From positions 1-7,063 of the forward strand of contig CAZOOR010000092.1 in NCBI GenBank assembly GCA_964581505.1: a stretch of 7,063 nt of DNA. The letters are read 5' to 3'. The position numbers and the translations under genes are program-made. Positions 1-6,916 of the stretch are shown piece by piece. How positions within the stretch are numbered: position 1 is the stretch's first letter; each line of letters starts with the position of its first letter. This stretch comes from CAZOOR01 sp964581505 (GTDB lineage Bacteria > Bacteroidota > Ignavibacteria > Kapaibacteriales > UBA2268). Under the pieces are notes generated by a model. The model ran no database searches. It saw only the letters and a list, made by a program, of their open reading frames with translations, and had not been told where the DNA came from.

Positions 1-201
1 TCCAGCGGTTTATATAAAATTGAAATAAGAAATGCTACTAATGATAGTTTACTTCTTACATATAATAATGCAGAATTTAAACCCGGTAGAGCATATTCCC
101 TATTATTACGGGGTTATTATAGCGGTATAGGTCATAGAAAAATGAATCTGCAAATTGTTGAAAGTGATTTCCTCTATAAAAAATCACAAGAAAAGAAATA
201 A
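1..201 (+). CDS. C-terminal fragment of a DUF4397-like protein (5' end outside the window)
   Basis: Frame 1 is open from the first base to a TAA at 199-201, giving the last 66 residues of a protein that starts upstream of the window. The visible part begins SSGLYKIEIRN, continues with NDSLLLTY and FKPGRAYSLLLRGY, and ends in a lysine-rich tail. The pattern 'G-x-Y-x-[IL]-E-[IV]-R' followed about 20 residues later by 'x-x-G-[KR]-x-Y-[ST]-[LV]-x-x-x-G' resembles the end of DUF4397, a beta-rich domain found in secreted proteins of Bacteroidota and other bacteria whose function is not established. The fragment ends without a T9SS-type sorting domain, so if exported the protein is probably periplasmic or a lipoprotein; the N-terminus needed to decide is missing. 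A strong hairpin follows the stop within 7 bases. The reading frame and stop are secure; the family assignment rests on a short stretch and is tentative. Confidence 0.7.
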   Translation, partial: SSGLYKIEIRNATNDSLLLTYNNAEFKPGRAYSLLLRGYYSGIGHRKMNLQIVESDFLYKKSQEKK

Positions 202-207
202 AAAAAC

Positions 208-245
208 AGGCTGTCTCTTTGTTTATTTTGAGACAGCCTATTTTT
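208..245. terminator. Bidirectional rho-independent terminator between convergent genes
   Basis: AGGCTGTCTC (208-217) pairs perfectly with GAGACAGCCT (230-239) around a 12-base T-rich loop. On the plus strand the stem is followed by ATTTTT (240-245). On the minus strand it is followed by GTTTTTT (complement of 201-207). It therefore suits both the plus-strand gene ending at 201 and the minus-strand gene ending at 274. The same 10-base arms recur in the hairpin at 4753-4790. Confidence 0.88.
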
Positions 246-273
246 GGGCTGGGTGCGGAAGTTATGGGGAATG

Positions 274-3039
274 CTATTTAAGAATAACTACTTTTTTGCT
301 TATACTGGTTGAATGCGAAATCAATCTAAAAGAATATACTCCGGGGCTGAATTTGTTCAGTTGGTAACTAATCTCTCCCTTTCCCGAATCAAGATTAATT
401 CTATCTAATACAAGGCCGACCATATTAATTATTTCAATTCTTACGCTCGCTAGTGAATTGGTATTCCATTTGATTCTAAGTTCATTACTTGCGGGATTTG
501 GTGATATATTGAATATGGGTGTATCCACTTCATTATCAACAGAAATTATTTTTTTACCAGTACCAGTAATGATAAATGTACTGTCTCCCTCTGCCGCATC
601 ACTCTCAATAGTCAATGTGTCGCTGAATTTGCCTATTTTCTGTGGAATAAAGCAGATAGAATTAACAAAAACTTTTTTGCCGGGCTTTAATACTATTGGC
701 ATTGGTGGTTCGGTGGGTGAAGAAATCATAAACGGAATTTTCAAACCGCTAACTTTACTAATTGTTAAATCAGATGAACCAGTATTATTGATTTCAAGTC
801 CTCTTGATTTAATGTCATTCAAACAAATTTTTGTTCCTTTGTCCACTTTACCGAAATCGAATGATTTTGTAACCGAAATTGATGGCCAAATAATGCTACC
901 CATAAGAGTAAATTCTACATCTACACATTCGGATTTTACTTTGACAGTATCTCTGTCAATACTTGTTTGTAATTTTGTACCAGCTGAATACACTACCTTA
1001 ACAAGAAGAGAATCTCCTTTATGTAAAACAATCGGCAATTTTGGTAAATCCATTAATTTGAATTTATTATTTACATTCTCTAATGAATTAATCGGATAAT
1101 CATCATTGTTTAAATTTTTGATACATATTGTTACAGTCTTTTCCTTACCAATTAATACTTTGCCAAAATCTGTATTTGTTGGTTTCATTTCAATTTGAGG
1201 TGGTGAGTAAGAAACGCTGTCCAAGAAAATATTTCCCGCTCTATCCATTACGGCAAAAATAGCTTTTCCTGCTTTTTTATTATCAATCAATGTCAAATTG
1301 AATTTTCTAACAGTAATTTTATTCTGTGGCTTAAATGTTTCCGGCTTGTTAATTGTTAATTTATAATTAAATGATTGAGAAAATAAAATTATCTTACTTA
1401 TTCCTACATCTTTCTGCCTCGGATTGTCGGTATTTTGTCCCAGAGTTACTTCCTTTGCTTCTAATGCAAAATTACCGCATTGACTTTTCATTTTGACTTT
1501 AGGAGGGACAGTATCCAAACCATCAATTATATTAAAATTTTGGACAATAGGATATCCATAAGCATTATATGAATCGAAGCCAACAAGATATGCGTATAAT
1601 TTTGTGTCTGATTGGAAATAATGAGCACCTTTTGAAATAGTCATTCTTGTCCAATAGTAATCGGTATTCGGAATTCTATTTTGTAAGATGTTTGGTTTAA
1701 GTCGCCAAAGGTCTTTGCCATCAAATTTTATTGAACGAAGTGAAGCATTTTCAGGGTCGTCATGATTGCCGAGAGCTATTATTGTTAACTGATGTTCCTG
1801 AAAACCAGTGTTAAGTGGAGTACAAAAAACAGCACTTCTTACATATTGGTTTAGAGGAGGTACGATTAAGCTCATTGGGCTAAATCTCCTATCCCCATCC
1901 CAACGATTGGAAAATGCATTTTGAATTAATTGTATAGGCTTATCAGATGACCAAATAGCCATGCCGTAAACAGATTTTTTCTTGTTAGAAGCACTAATAT
2001 CTGTAATTGGGTCAAGCTCACCGAACATTGCTGCTCTGTTCATAGGGAGAGTCCTATTGCCGACTTTTAAATATGAAGCAATATCATAGAACTCGCAATT
2101 TACAGTTGTGTGAGATTCTTTGTTTATGATGCGGAATAAATCACCTTTACCTTCTCGGCTACCATGCGGGCTTCTATCTAACTGAATTGTATTAAACTCC
2201 GTACCCCACATATCTACCGGCGTAAGCATTTCTACTAAATTGTCTCTATCATCGGGACAAATTGAGGGTATCATTGTTCGCATATGGAAAGATACAACAC
2301 CAATTGTTTTTGATGAAGTTATTTTTGTACCGGAAATATCAAATAGTCCGGTGGTTTCCCCGTTTCCTCTGACCATAAAGGTCGAACCGGCATTTAATGT
2401 GGCAGTAATTGTTTCGCCGATTTTTTTTCCTTTGACTGTTTGTCCTGCACCGAGACCGTTCAGATTAATTGTTACTCTGGTTCCTTGTTCTGATGCCAGA
2501 ATAATGAATCCACCGCCTCGGCGTTTATGTTGATCGTGGAAATCATAATAAGCGCAGTGGTAGTATTCCTTCCCCCATTTAGTTAACGGAATTGCTTGAT
2601 AACCTTCGGCAGACCATTGCCTCGAATTTAATACCCACGCAGCAAAAGGCTTATCGGCGGTTAAATGAATACCTTTCTGTGTAACTTCTTCGCTTTCATT
2701 TACTTCCTGTACATAAGTGATATCATTGTCTTTTGATGAGAAACTTATCTGTTTGAATGCTTCGACTTGTTTGCTCCTTTTAACTCCTAAGCCCGGAATT
2801 TCCAGAGTTACAGTCGTATTATATGGCGAAGTAACAACTATCTCTACTCCTATCGCCGCTAATGTTCCGTTTGATGCTTCATTTTGTGGTATAGCAACCC
2901 AAAATTCAGTGCCAAGAGACGAATTGGTTAATACTAAATCTTCTTCAATAGGAAAATTATATGATTTGTTCTGTGCAAATAGATTTGAACAAATGACTGA
3001 TAATACTAATATTGCAATAAGTATATAACTCTTTTTCAT
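274..3039 (-). CDS. Secreted IgGFc-binding-like protein with ASH-like modules and T9SS type A sorting domain
   Basis: This encodes a 921-residue exported protein. I place the start at the ATG at 3039 rather than the in-frame TTG at 3057: the ATG has a GGAGG Shine-Dalgarno (3044-3048) four bases upstream, and it begins a clean signal peptide (MKK, hydrophobic core, cleavage near FAQ at 21-23). Residues ~43-500 carry the pattern of IgGFc-binding N-terminal domains: GTEFWVAIP at 43, later 'AIPLTKWGKEYY', a G-T-x-V-T-I strand, 'DISGTKI', and a second W-G-T-E-F. Residues ~613-719 and ~720-829 each open with a 'DFGKV' strand and resemble ASH/choice-of-anchor-D beta sandwiches. Residues 845-921 form a type A sorting domain (ISPNPASNEL, SPGVYSFRL, terminal KKVVILK), which is recognised by the type IX secretion system and normally removed at the cell surface. 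The likely role is surface adhesion or structure; no enzyme motif is visible. Actual IgG binding should not be inferred from the domain name. Confidence 0.9.
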   Translation of the reverse strand: MKKSYILIAILVLSVICSNLFAQNKSYNFPIEEDLVLTNSSLGTEFWVAIPQNEASNGTLAAIGVEIVVTSPYNTTVTLEIPGLGVKRSKQVEAFKQISFSSKDNDITYVQEVNESEEVTQKGIHLTADKPFAAWVLNSRQWSAEGYQAIPLTKWGKEYYHCAYYDFHDQHKRRGGGFIILASEQGTRVTINLNGLGAGQTVKGKKIGETITATLNAGSTFMVRGNGETTGLFDISGTKITSSKTIGVVSFHMRTMIPSICPDDRDNLVEMLTPVDMWGTEFNTIQLDRSPHGSREGKGDLFRIINKESHTTVNCEFYDIASYLKVGNRTLPMNRAAMFGELDPITDISASNKKKSVYGMAIWSSDKPIQLIQNAFSNRWDGDRRFSPMSLIVPPLNQYVRSAVFCTPLNTGFQEHQLTIIALGNHDDPENASLRSIKFDGKDLWRLKPNILQNRIPNTDYYWTRMTISKGAHYFQSDTKLYAYLVGFDSYNAYGYPIVQNFNIIDGLDTVPPKVKMKSQCGNFALEAKEVTLGQNTDNPRQKDVGISKIILFSQSFNYKLTINKPETFKPQNKITVRKFNLTLIDNKKAGKAIFAVMDRAGNIFLDSVSYSPPQIEMKPTNTDFGKVLIGKEKTVTICIKNLNNDDYPINSLENVNNKFKLMDLPKLPIVLHKGDSLLVKVVYSAGTKLQTSIDRDTVKVKSECVDVEFTLMGSIIWPSISVTKSFDFGKVDKGTKICLNDIKSRGLEINNTGSSDLTISKVSGLKIPFMISSPTEPPMPIVLKPGKKVFVNSICFIPQKIGKFSDTLTIESDAAEGDSTFIITGTGKKIISVDNEVDTPIFNISPNPASNELRIKWNTNSLASVRIEIINMVGLVLDRINLDSGKGEISYQLNKFSPGVYSFRLISHSTSISKKVVILK

Positions 3040-3297
3040 CACTCCTCCGTTTAACAAACATTTTTTTTACAAGGTATGATTTTTCAATTGAAAATCCGAT
3101 AGTTATATTCATATATATTATGTAACAAAATCAATGAAACTTGTGTAATGTTTATTACTACAAGGAAATAGTGGGAAGTAGTATCTTTTCTCAGAAGTTA
3201 GTATTGGGGCGATATGTATGCTTGCAAATTGTAGTACAAGGCTACTCTTATTTATGCTTATAATGATATATGTAAAGGGTGACAAAGTAACATAAGC
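3040..3297. other. AT-rich intergenic region upstream of the 921-residue protein gene
   Basis: I find no credible coding sequence on either strand; the open frames are broken within a few dozen codons and have no ribosome binding site. The region should hold the promoter of the minus-strand gene starting at 3039. A weak candidate on the minus strand is TTTTG (3126-3130) followed after 18 bases by TATAAC (3102-3107); it does not match the Bacteroidota TAnnTTTG element well. Between that candidate and the start codon lies the perfect palindrome TTTTCAATTGAAAA (3081-3094). The stretch 3130-3297 has no structure I can name. Confidence 0.5.
3081..3094. repeat. 14-bp perfect palindrome in the leader region
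   Basis: TTTTCAATTGAAAA is self-complementary over 14 bases and lies 42 bases upstream of the ATG at 3039. It could be a binding site for a dimeric regulator. In such AT-rich DNA a palindrome of this length can also arise by chance, and no second copy is seen in the window. Confidence 0.35.
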
Positions 3298-3338
3298 AAT
3301 AATTAAATCTCCTTTGTTTGAAAGGAGATTTAATTATT
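3298..3338 (-). terminator. Hairpin terminator of the 238-residue protein gene
   Basis: AATAATTAAATCTCCTTT (3298-3315) pairs perfectly with 3321-3338 around the 5-base loop GTTTG. This 18-bp stem lies 13 bases past the minus-strand stop at 3352. Its base is A/T-only and no long U-run follows on the minus strand; the AT-rich lower stem may serve instead. It separates two genes transcribed in the same direction, so they are probably not one operon. Confidence 0.75.
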
Positions 3339-3351
3339 ATGTAAATAGCAA

Positions 3352-4068
3352 TTATTTACTTACTACAAATCGATGGGTCTTTAAAGTACCGTCTTCACTT
3401 ACGATATTTACAAAATATACACCGGTTTCAAATGAACTAATATTCACATTTAAATTATGAGTACCGGATTGTACATTAATCGAATTGAGCAGTGTGCCAG
3501 CTATGTTGTATATTCTTACATTTGTTGCTTTATCAGTTAATTTAATATTCAAATTATCAATTGCCGGATTAGGCGAAAGAGTGAGAATATTATTTGTTTT
3601 ACTTTCAACATCAGTTGCTCCGATATGGACACGAGTAGTAAATGCCGCCGAGTCATTAGGGTTGTCTTTATCATAAAAGACAAATGTTGCAAGCATATCG
3701 CCGATTTTGCCACCCTGGTCAATTGTACAATGGAATTTATAGCCGGAATTTCCTAATGATTGAATAGTAACTTCTTCTTCGAATTGAGTTAATCCAATAT
3801 CTTCAATCGGAGGTAGGCATTGCTCACCCCAACATATTGATAAAGATTGTCCATTTATACGCTCTTTCAGATAGACCTTTAGCAATGTTGTTACCGATAT
3901 GCTTGTGCTTAGATTTTGCACAACACCATGAATTTGTAAATCATCATTTACTCCACCGTTTACTTTCGTATCACCGACCTGGATTTTTAAATTTGGTAGT
4001 GCCATCATAGTTAAATTCATAGCAAAGAATGCAAATAGCACTATCCATAAGGTATTTAATTTTTTCAT
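3352..4068 (-). CDS. Small secreted protein with Cys-bearing beta domain and T9SS type A sorting domain
   Basis: This encodes 238 residues. The N-terminus is a signal peptide (MKK, hydrophobic residues 7-23, likely cleavage near MMA at 21-23). The mature N-terminal domain, ~26-155, is unrecognised: it reads like an immunoglobulin-like beta sandwich ('GVVQNLSTSISVTTLLKVY') and carries C79 and C84 in the motif ICWGEQCLPP, plus a third cysteine, C114. Residues 162-238 form a type A sorting domain (LSPNPAIDNL, ETGVYFVNI, terminal HRFVVSK), which marks the protein for T9SS export to the surface or medium. I recall similar short proteins with a C-x4-C strand in Bacteroidota and Ignavibacteria, but know no function. 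The ATG at 4068 has no Shine-Dalgarno, unlike the neighbouring genes; it is chosen because it opens the signal peptide directly. The gene is divergent from the thioredoxin gene at 4172 and is closed by its own hairpin. Confidence 0.85.
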   Translation of the reverse strand: MKKLNTLWIVLFAFFAMNLTMMALPNLKIQVGDTKVNGGVNDDLQIHGVVQNLSTSISVTTLLKVYLKERINGQSLSICWGEQCLPPIEDIGLTQFEEEVTIQSLGNSGYKFHCTIDQGGKIGDMLATFVFYDKDNPNDSAAFTTRVHIGATDVESKTNNILTLSPNPAIDNLNIKLTDKATNVRIYNIAGTLLNSINVQSGTHNLNVNISSFETGVYFVNIVSEDGTLKTHRFVVSK

Positions 4069-4094
4069 AACATTTTAAAATAAGTTTAACAAAA

Positions 4095-4124
4095 AAAAGT
4101 TACTTATATACGTACTATGACAAA
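4095..4124 (-). promoter_or_regulatory. Candidate Bacteroidota-type promoter for the 238-residue protein gene
   Basis: On the minus strand TTTG (4121-4124) is followed after 18 bases by TAACTTTT (4095-4102). This matches the Bacteroidota -33 TTTG / -7 TAnnTTTG pattern except for the final G. Transcription would begin about 20 bases upstream of the ATG at 4068, a short leader that fits the missing Shine-Dalgarno. Confidence 0.45.
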
Positions 4125-4148
4125 TGAAAGAATAAAAAGTTACATTTT
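4118..4148 (+). promoter_or_regulatory. Weak candidate promoter for the TlpA-like gene
   Basis: TGACA (4118-4122) and TACATTTT (4141-4148) are separated by 18 bases and lie just upstream of the ribosome binding site of the gene at 4172. The -7 element lacks the final G of TAnnTTTG and the upstream element is imperfect. The upstream element overlaps that of the opposite-strand promoter candidate. This is a positional guess. Confidence 0.25.
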
Positions 4149-4171
4149 TCAAAAAAAATAAGAGGAATTAA

Positions 4172-4735
4172 ATGGCAAAGTATTTTAAAACGCTCGCCTT
4201 TCTGTTCATTTTTGTTGTTTTTGCTTTTGTAAATTATGCTTCTGCAAAGAATTTACCGTCCGTAAAAATTAAGGACTTGAAGAACAGAACTGTGGATACA
4301 AAAACATTCAACAATGAAGGGAAACCGTTCATTATTTGTTTCTGGGCTACTTGGTGCAAACCCTGTCTCGAAGAACTAAAAACTTATGATGAATATTACG
4401 AAGAATGGCAGGAAGAATACGGAATAAAAATTATCGCTATTTCAATTGATAATTCTCGCAGTAGTCGCAAAGTTGCTCCATTTGTTAAAGGTAAAGATTG
4501 GCAGTTTGATGTTTATTTGGACCAAAATCAGGATTTTAGTAAAATTATGAATGTTACTAATCCGCCTCATACTTTTATCGTAAACGGCAAAGGAGAGATT
4601 GTTTGGAGTCATATTGGTTTTGCTGTCGGCGATGAAGAAGAATTGATTGAAGCTTATCAAAAAGTTCTTGCCGATGAAGCAAAAGCAAAAACAAATGAAG
4701 GTAGAGAAAAAATTGAACAAAGCAATGACAAATAG
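4172..4735 (+). CDS. TlpA/ResA-like thioredoxin-fold protein, exported
   Basis: This encodes 187 residues. Residues 1-25 form a signal peptide or membrane anchor (MAKYFK, hydrophobic 8-20, possible cleavage after ASA at 23-25). The thioredoxin fold follows: the FWATWCKPC active site has redox cysteines C62 and C65, 'IIAISIDNSR' is the following strand, and NPPHTFIV supplies the cis-proline (P132) that packs against the disulphide. The order and length match the TlpA/ResA/AhpC-TSA-like family, whose members reduce disulphides outside the cytoplasm, often those of apocytochromes c or copper-site proteins. An extra cysteine, C56, lies on the strand before the active site. The C-terminal ~20 residues are a charged tail. 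AGAGGA (4161-4166) is a good ribosome binding site five bases before the ATG. The gene stands alone, divergent from a sorting-domain gene and convergent with nrfHA. The substrate is unknown; help with cytochrome c maturation is plausible from the context only. Confidence 0.9.
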   Translation: MAKYFKTLAFLFIFVVFAFVNYASAKNLPSVKIKDLKNRTVDTKTFNNEGKPFIICFWATWCKPCLEELKTYDEYYEEWQEEYGIKIIAISIDNSRSSRKVAPFVKGKDWQFDVYLDQNQDFSKIMNVTNPPHTFIVNGKGEIVWSHIGFAVGDEEELIEAYQKVLADEAKAKTNEGREKIEQSNDK

Positions 4736-4752
4736 TTTGATTTATTTTAATT

Positions 4753-4797
4753 AAGAGGCTGTCTCATAATGAAATCTGAGACAGCCTCTTTGGTTTT
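4753..4797. terminator. Strong hairpin terminator between tlpA-like gene and nrfA
   Basis: AAGAGGCTGTCTCA (4753-4766) pairs perfectly with TGAGACAGCCTCTT (4777-4790), a 14-bp stem with a 10-base loop. On the plus strand the stem runs into TTTGGTTTT, which suits termination of the TlpA-like gene ending at 4735. On the minus strand it lies 22 bases past the nrfA stop and ends in CTCTTAATT, a weaker tail. It shares AGGCTGTCTC/GAGACAGCCT with the hairpin at 208-239. Confidence 0.88.
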
Positions 4798-4811
4798 AGG
4801 AGGGATTGGAA

Positions 4812-6287
4812 TTAATATTTATAGATTGCTCCTTGTCTTGCTTTTGCTTTTTCTTCCCAATCAGGTATAACTGTTGCTTTTAATTTTTCTTTATCTTTGC
4901 GTAATTCTTCTATGTTCAATCCGATATATGCCTGTGCTTTTGATTTTGTTGATACATCGGGCAGAGGAATTGGTAGATTTAAGTTATGTCTGACTGCTAT
5001 TACTGCAAGCTGACCCTGTGCCTTCTCCGACCGTTCAATTGCTGTACCGAGTACTCTTAACGCTTCCACAGGTGAGTGGAATCCTACACTGTTTGCGGCA
5101 GCGACCCAGTCCCAACGCCATTGGGCGGAACGTATTAATGCGAGAACCGGTTTCATTTCTTCCTCGCTTGCGCCGGATTTCCAAGCAAATTCGGCTTCGA
5201 GATGTGCTTTGGCTATACTTTTCTCGACAATTCTTCTTATTTCCATTACACGTTTTTGAATGTCATTCACATTTTTTGTCAATTCGGCTTCGGATTCACG
5301 ATGGCAGACTTGACATGAATTGGCTATATTGTTAAGTGGACTTTGTATATGGTGGTCTGTGAATTTGACACCACCTTCGACTTTATATGGCATATGACAA
5401 TCTGCACAGGCTACTCCTCTTTGAGCATGAATACCGGTCATAAACAATTCATAATCAGGGTGCTGTGTTTTCAGCATATTGGTTTTACTGAGTTTATGTG
5501 TCCAGTCTTTGAATCCGATTTCATCATAATATGCTTCCATTGAATCGGCACTGAAACCTTTGTCCCAAGGGAATGTTAGATATTTGTCTTTTCCTTTGAA
5601 ATAATATTCCACATGACACTGGGCGCAAACAAGTGAACGCATTTCTTGGTGGGTAAAGTCTTCTATTTTTTTACCGCGTCTTTCCATTGCTTCTATCAGT
5701 GCAGGTCTTGTGATTTTTAGATTCATTGTTTTCGGGTCGTGGCAATCACCACAACCTATTGGATTAATAATTTCCTGACCTTTATCTATCCATTTACCTT
5801 TGTAAAATTCAGCAACTCCTTTTTCCGACATAAATCTTGGTACGTCCGGGCTTTTGCAAGACCAGCAAGTAGCGGGCATAGGGCTTTTATCAATGCCGCC
5901 TGTTCTTAATGTATTGCGAATATCCGTAATGGCGTATGAGTGTCCGCGTGCTTGCAAATAGTCCTTAGAGAATCCGTATCCTGCCCACATTATTACAAGT
6001 TCGGGACTATTTTCCAAATAGTCCACAGTAGCGGAACCGGCATACATTGAACGGAAATTCGTGTCAGCCATTTTTAAATATGACTCAAATTCCTTAGGAT
6101 AATGTTTGCCCCATTCTTCGTTGCGTGTTTCCCATTCAGGTAAGTCTGCGGCAACTTTTAGTTTAGCAACTGACTCCGCTCTTCGCTCCATAATAGATGA
6201 TGTAAATAGTCCGAGAATAAATACTACTACGGCTACAGCAAGCAATAGTAATATTCCTTTAAATGATTTTTTCTTTTCATCAGACAT
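4812..6287 (-). CDS. nrfA: Cytochrome c nitrite reductase, catalytic pentahaem subunit NrfA
   Basis: NrfA reduces nitrite to ammonium with six electrons on the outer face of the cytoplasmic membrane, the key step of dissimilatory nitrate/nitrite reduction to ammonium. The 491 residues fit the family (about 480-510). An N-terminal hydrophobic stretch (~12-28) after a lysine-rich start is a signal peptide or uncleaved anchor. Five haem sites are in the usual order: catalytic CWSCK 141-145 with lysine as the haem ligand, then CGDCH 179-183, CAQCH 221-225, CADCH 294-298 and CQVCH 325-329. The active-site residues known from E. coli and Wolinella align with R114 (ARGH), Y228 (HVEYYF) and H276 (KTQH). 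E227, Y228, K273 and Q275 match the calcium ligands. GGAGG (6292-6296) lies four bases before the ATG. It follows nrfH by 47 bases on the same strand, so both are probably cotranscribed, and a terminator lies just downstream. Confidence 0.98.
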   Translation of the reverse strand: MSDEKKKSFKGILLLLAVAVVVFILGLFTSSIMERRAESVAKLKVAADLPEWETRNEEWGKHYPKEFESYLKMADTNFRSMYAGSATVDYLENSPELVIMWAGYGFSKDYLQARGHSYAITDIRNTLRTGGIDKSPMPATCWSCKSPDVPRFMSEKGVAEFYKGKWIDKGQEIINPIGCGDCHDPKTMNLKITRPALIEAMERRGKKIEDFTHQEMRSLVCAQCHVEYYFKGKDKYLTFPWDKGFSADSMEAYYDEIGFKDWTHKLSKTNMLKTQHPDYELFMTGIHAQRGVACADCHMPYKVEGGVKFTDHHIQSPLNNIANSCQVCHRESEAELTKNVNDIQKRVMEIRRIVEKSIAKAHLEAEFAWKSGASEEEMKPVLALIRSAQWRWDWVAAANSVGFHSPVEALRVLGTAIERSEKAQGQLAVIAVRHNLNLPIPLPDVSTKSKAQAYIGLNIEELRKDKEKLKATVIPDWEEKAKARQGAIYKY

Positions 6288-6334
6288 AAAGCCTCCAATT
6301 GATATTTATTAAAATATATAATTATTTTTTAAAC

Positions 6335-6880
6335 TTATTTAAGCCCGGGAACTCTGGAATTTGGCGTTGCCGCTTGGCTATGTACACGACTATGCGGTAC
6401 TTCGCGGTGGCAATCCCAGCATTTTCGTTCAGGCGAATTGTGCATATCTTTGCCATCAGCAAGCAATGACACTTCATTTATTAGATGAGTATGGCATCTG
6501 ATGCAATTCTCCTGTACAACCTCTTTGCCTGCCGATTTAATTTGTATGACCTGTGGTTCCAGTCTCAAGGTAAACATTGTAGCATGACGAAGCCCGTCAT
6601 TTGCTTTGAACCAATATTTCCTGACAAAATTATTATGTGGTACATGGCAATCGTTACAGTTGGCATTCTCGCGATGACTGCTATGGAACCAAGTCGAATA
6701 CTCCGGTGTCATTACATGGCAATTTATGCATGTCTCCGGCTGGTCGGATAGATATGAAACGGCATTAGACAATTTGAATGCCGTCAAAGCTAAGCCTATG
6801 ATTACACCTATAAGGGCGAGAATTATTATTCGGAATTTTGTCAATTTCCCGAATATCATATTGTTCAGATTTTTAAACAT
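6335..6880 (-). CDS. nrfH: Tetrahaem quinol dehydrogenase NrfH, membrane partner of NrfA
   Basis: NrfH belongs to the NapC/NirT family: it is anchored by one N-terminal helix, oxidises menaquinol and passes electrons to NrfA. The 181-residue protein has a transmembrane segment at ~17-35 and four haem sites: CINCH 51-55, CNDCH 75-79, CIRCH 126-130 and CWDCH 154-158. M57 follows the first site as CxxCHxM, the arrangement in Desulfovibrio vulgaris NrfH where this methionine ligates haem 1. K88 and D95 have the same seven-residue spacing as the lysine and aspartate I recall near its quinol site. I choose the ATG at 6880 because GAGGTG (6884-6889) lies just upstream; the in-frame GTG at 6886 lies inside that sequence. 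It is the first gene of an nrfHA operon, an order known in epsilon- and deltaproteobacteria and Bacteroidota. The length is typical and nothing appears truncated. Confidence 0.97.
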   Translation of the reverse strand: MFKNLNNMIFGKLTKFRIIILALIGVIIGLALTAFKLSNAVSYLSDQPETCINCHVMTPEYSTWFHSSHRENANCNDCHVPHNNFVRKYWFKANDGLRHATMFTLRLEPQVIQIKSAGKEVVQENCIRCHTHLINEVSLLADGKDMHNSPERKCWDCHREVPHSRVHSQAATPNSRVPGLK

Positions 6881-6916
6881 AAACACCTCGTTTATTCAGA
6901 CAAAATCATCTTAATA

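Noticed and set aside
155..367. 70-codon plus-strand open frame across the first terminator
   Set aside because: It starts on TTG inside the end of the first gene, reads through a terminator hairpin and overlaps the end of the convergent gene.
458..1099. 213-codon plus-strand open frame opposite the 921-residue protein gene
   Set aside because: It has no ribosome binding site and no domain pattern. It lies wholly antisense to the well-supported ASH-like and sorting modules.
3040..3057. Upstream TTG start giving six extra residues to the 921-residue protein
   Set aside because: The Shine-Dalgarno GGAGG lies inside this extension and points to the ATG at 3039, which opens a normal signal peptide.
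3069..3241. Three copies of ACAAGG in the intergenic region
   Set aside because: The spacings are irregular (91 and 76 bases), the flanks differ and the motif is short; this is not a repeat array or CRISPR.
4442..4720. Minus-strand open frame opposite the TlpA-like gene
   Set aside because: It is the Phe- and Ile-rich complement of a Lys/Glu-rich coding sequence, with no start signal of its own.
208..4790. The two similar hairpins as terminal inverted repeats of a mobile element
   Set aside because: Each is a complete hairpin with its own loop. The DNA between them carries no transposase and spans genes in ordinary arrangement, and I see no target-site duplication.
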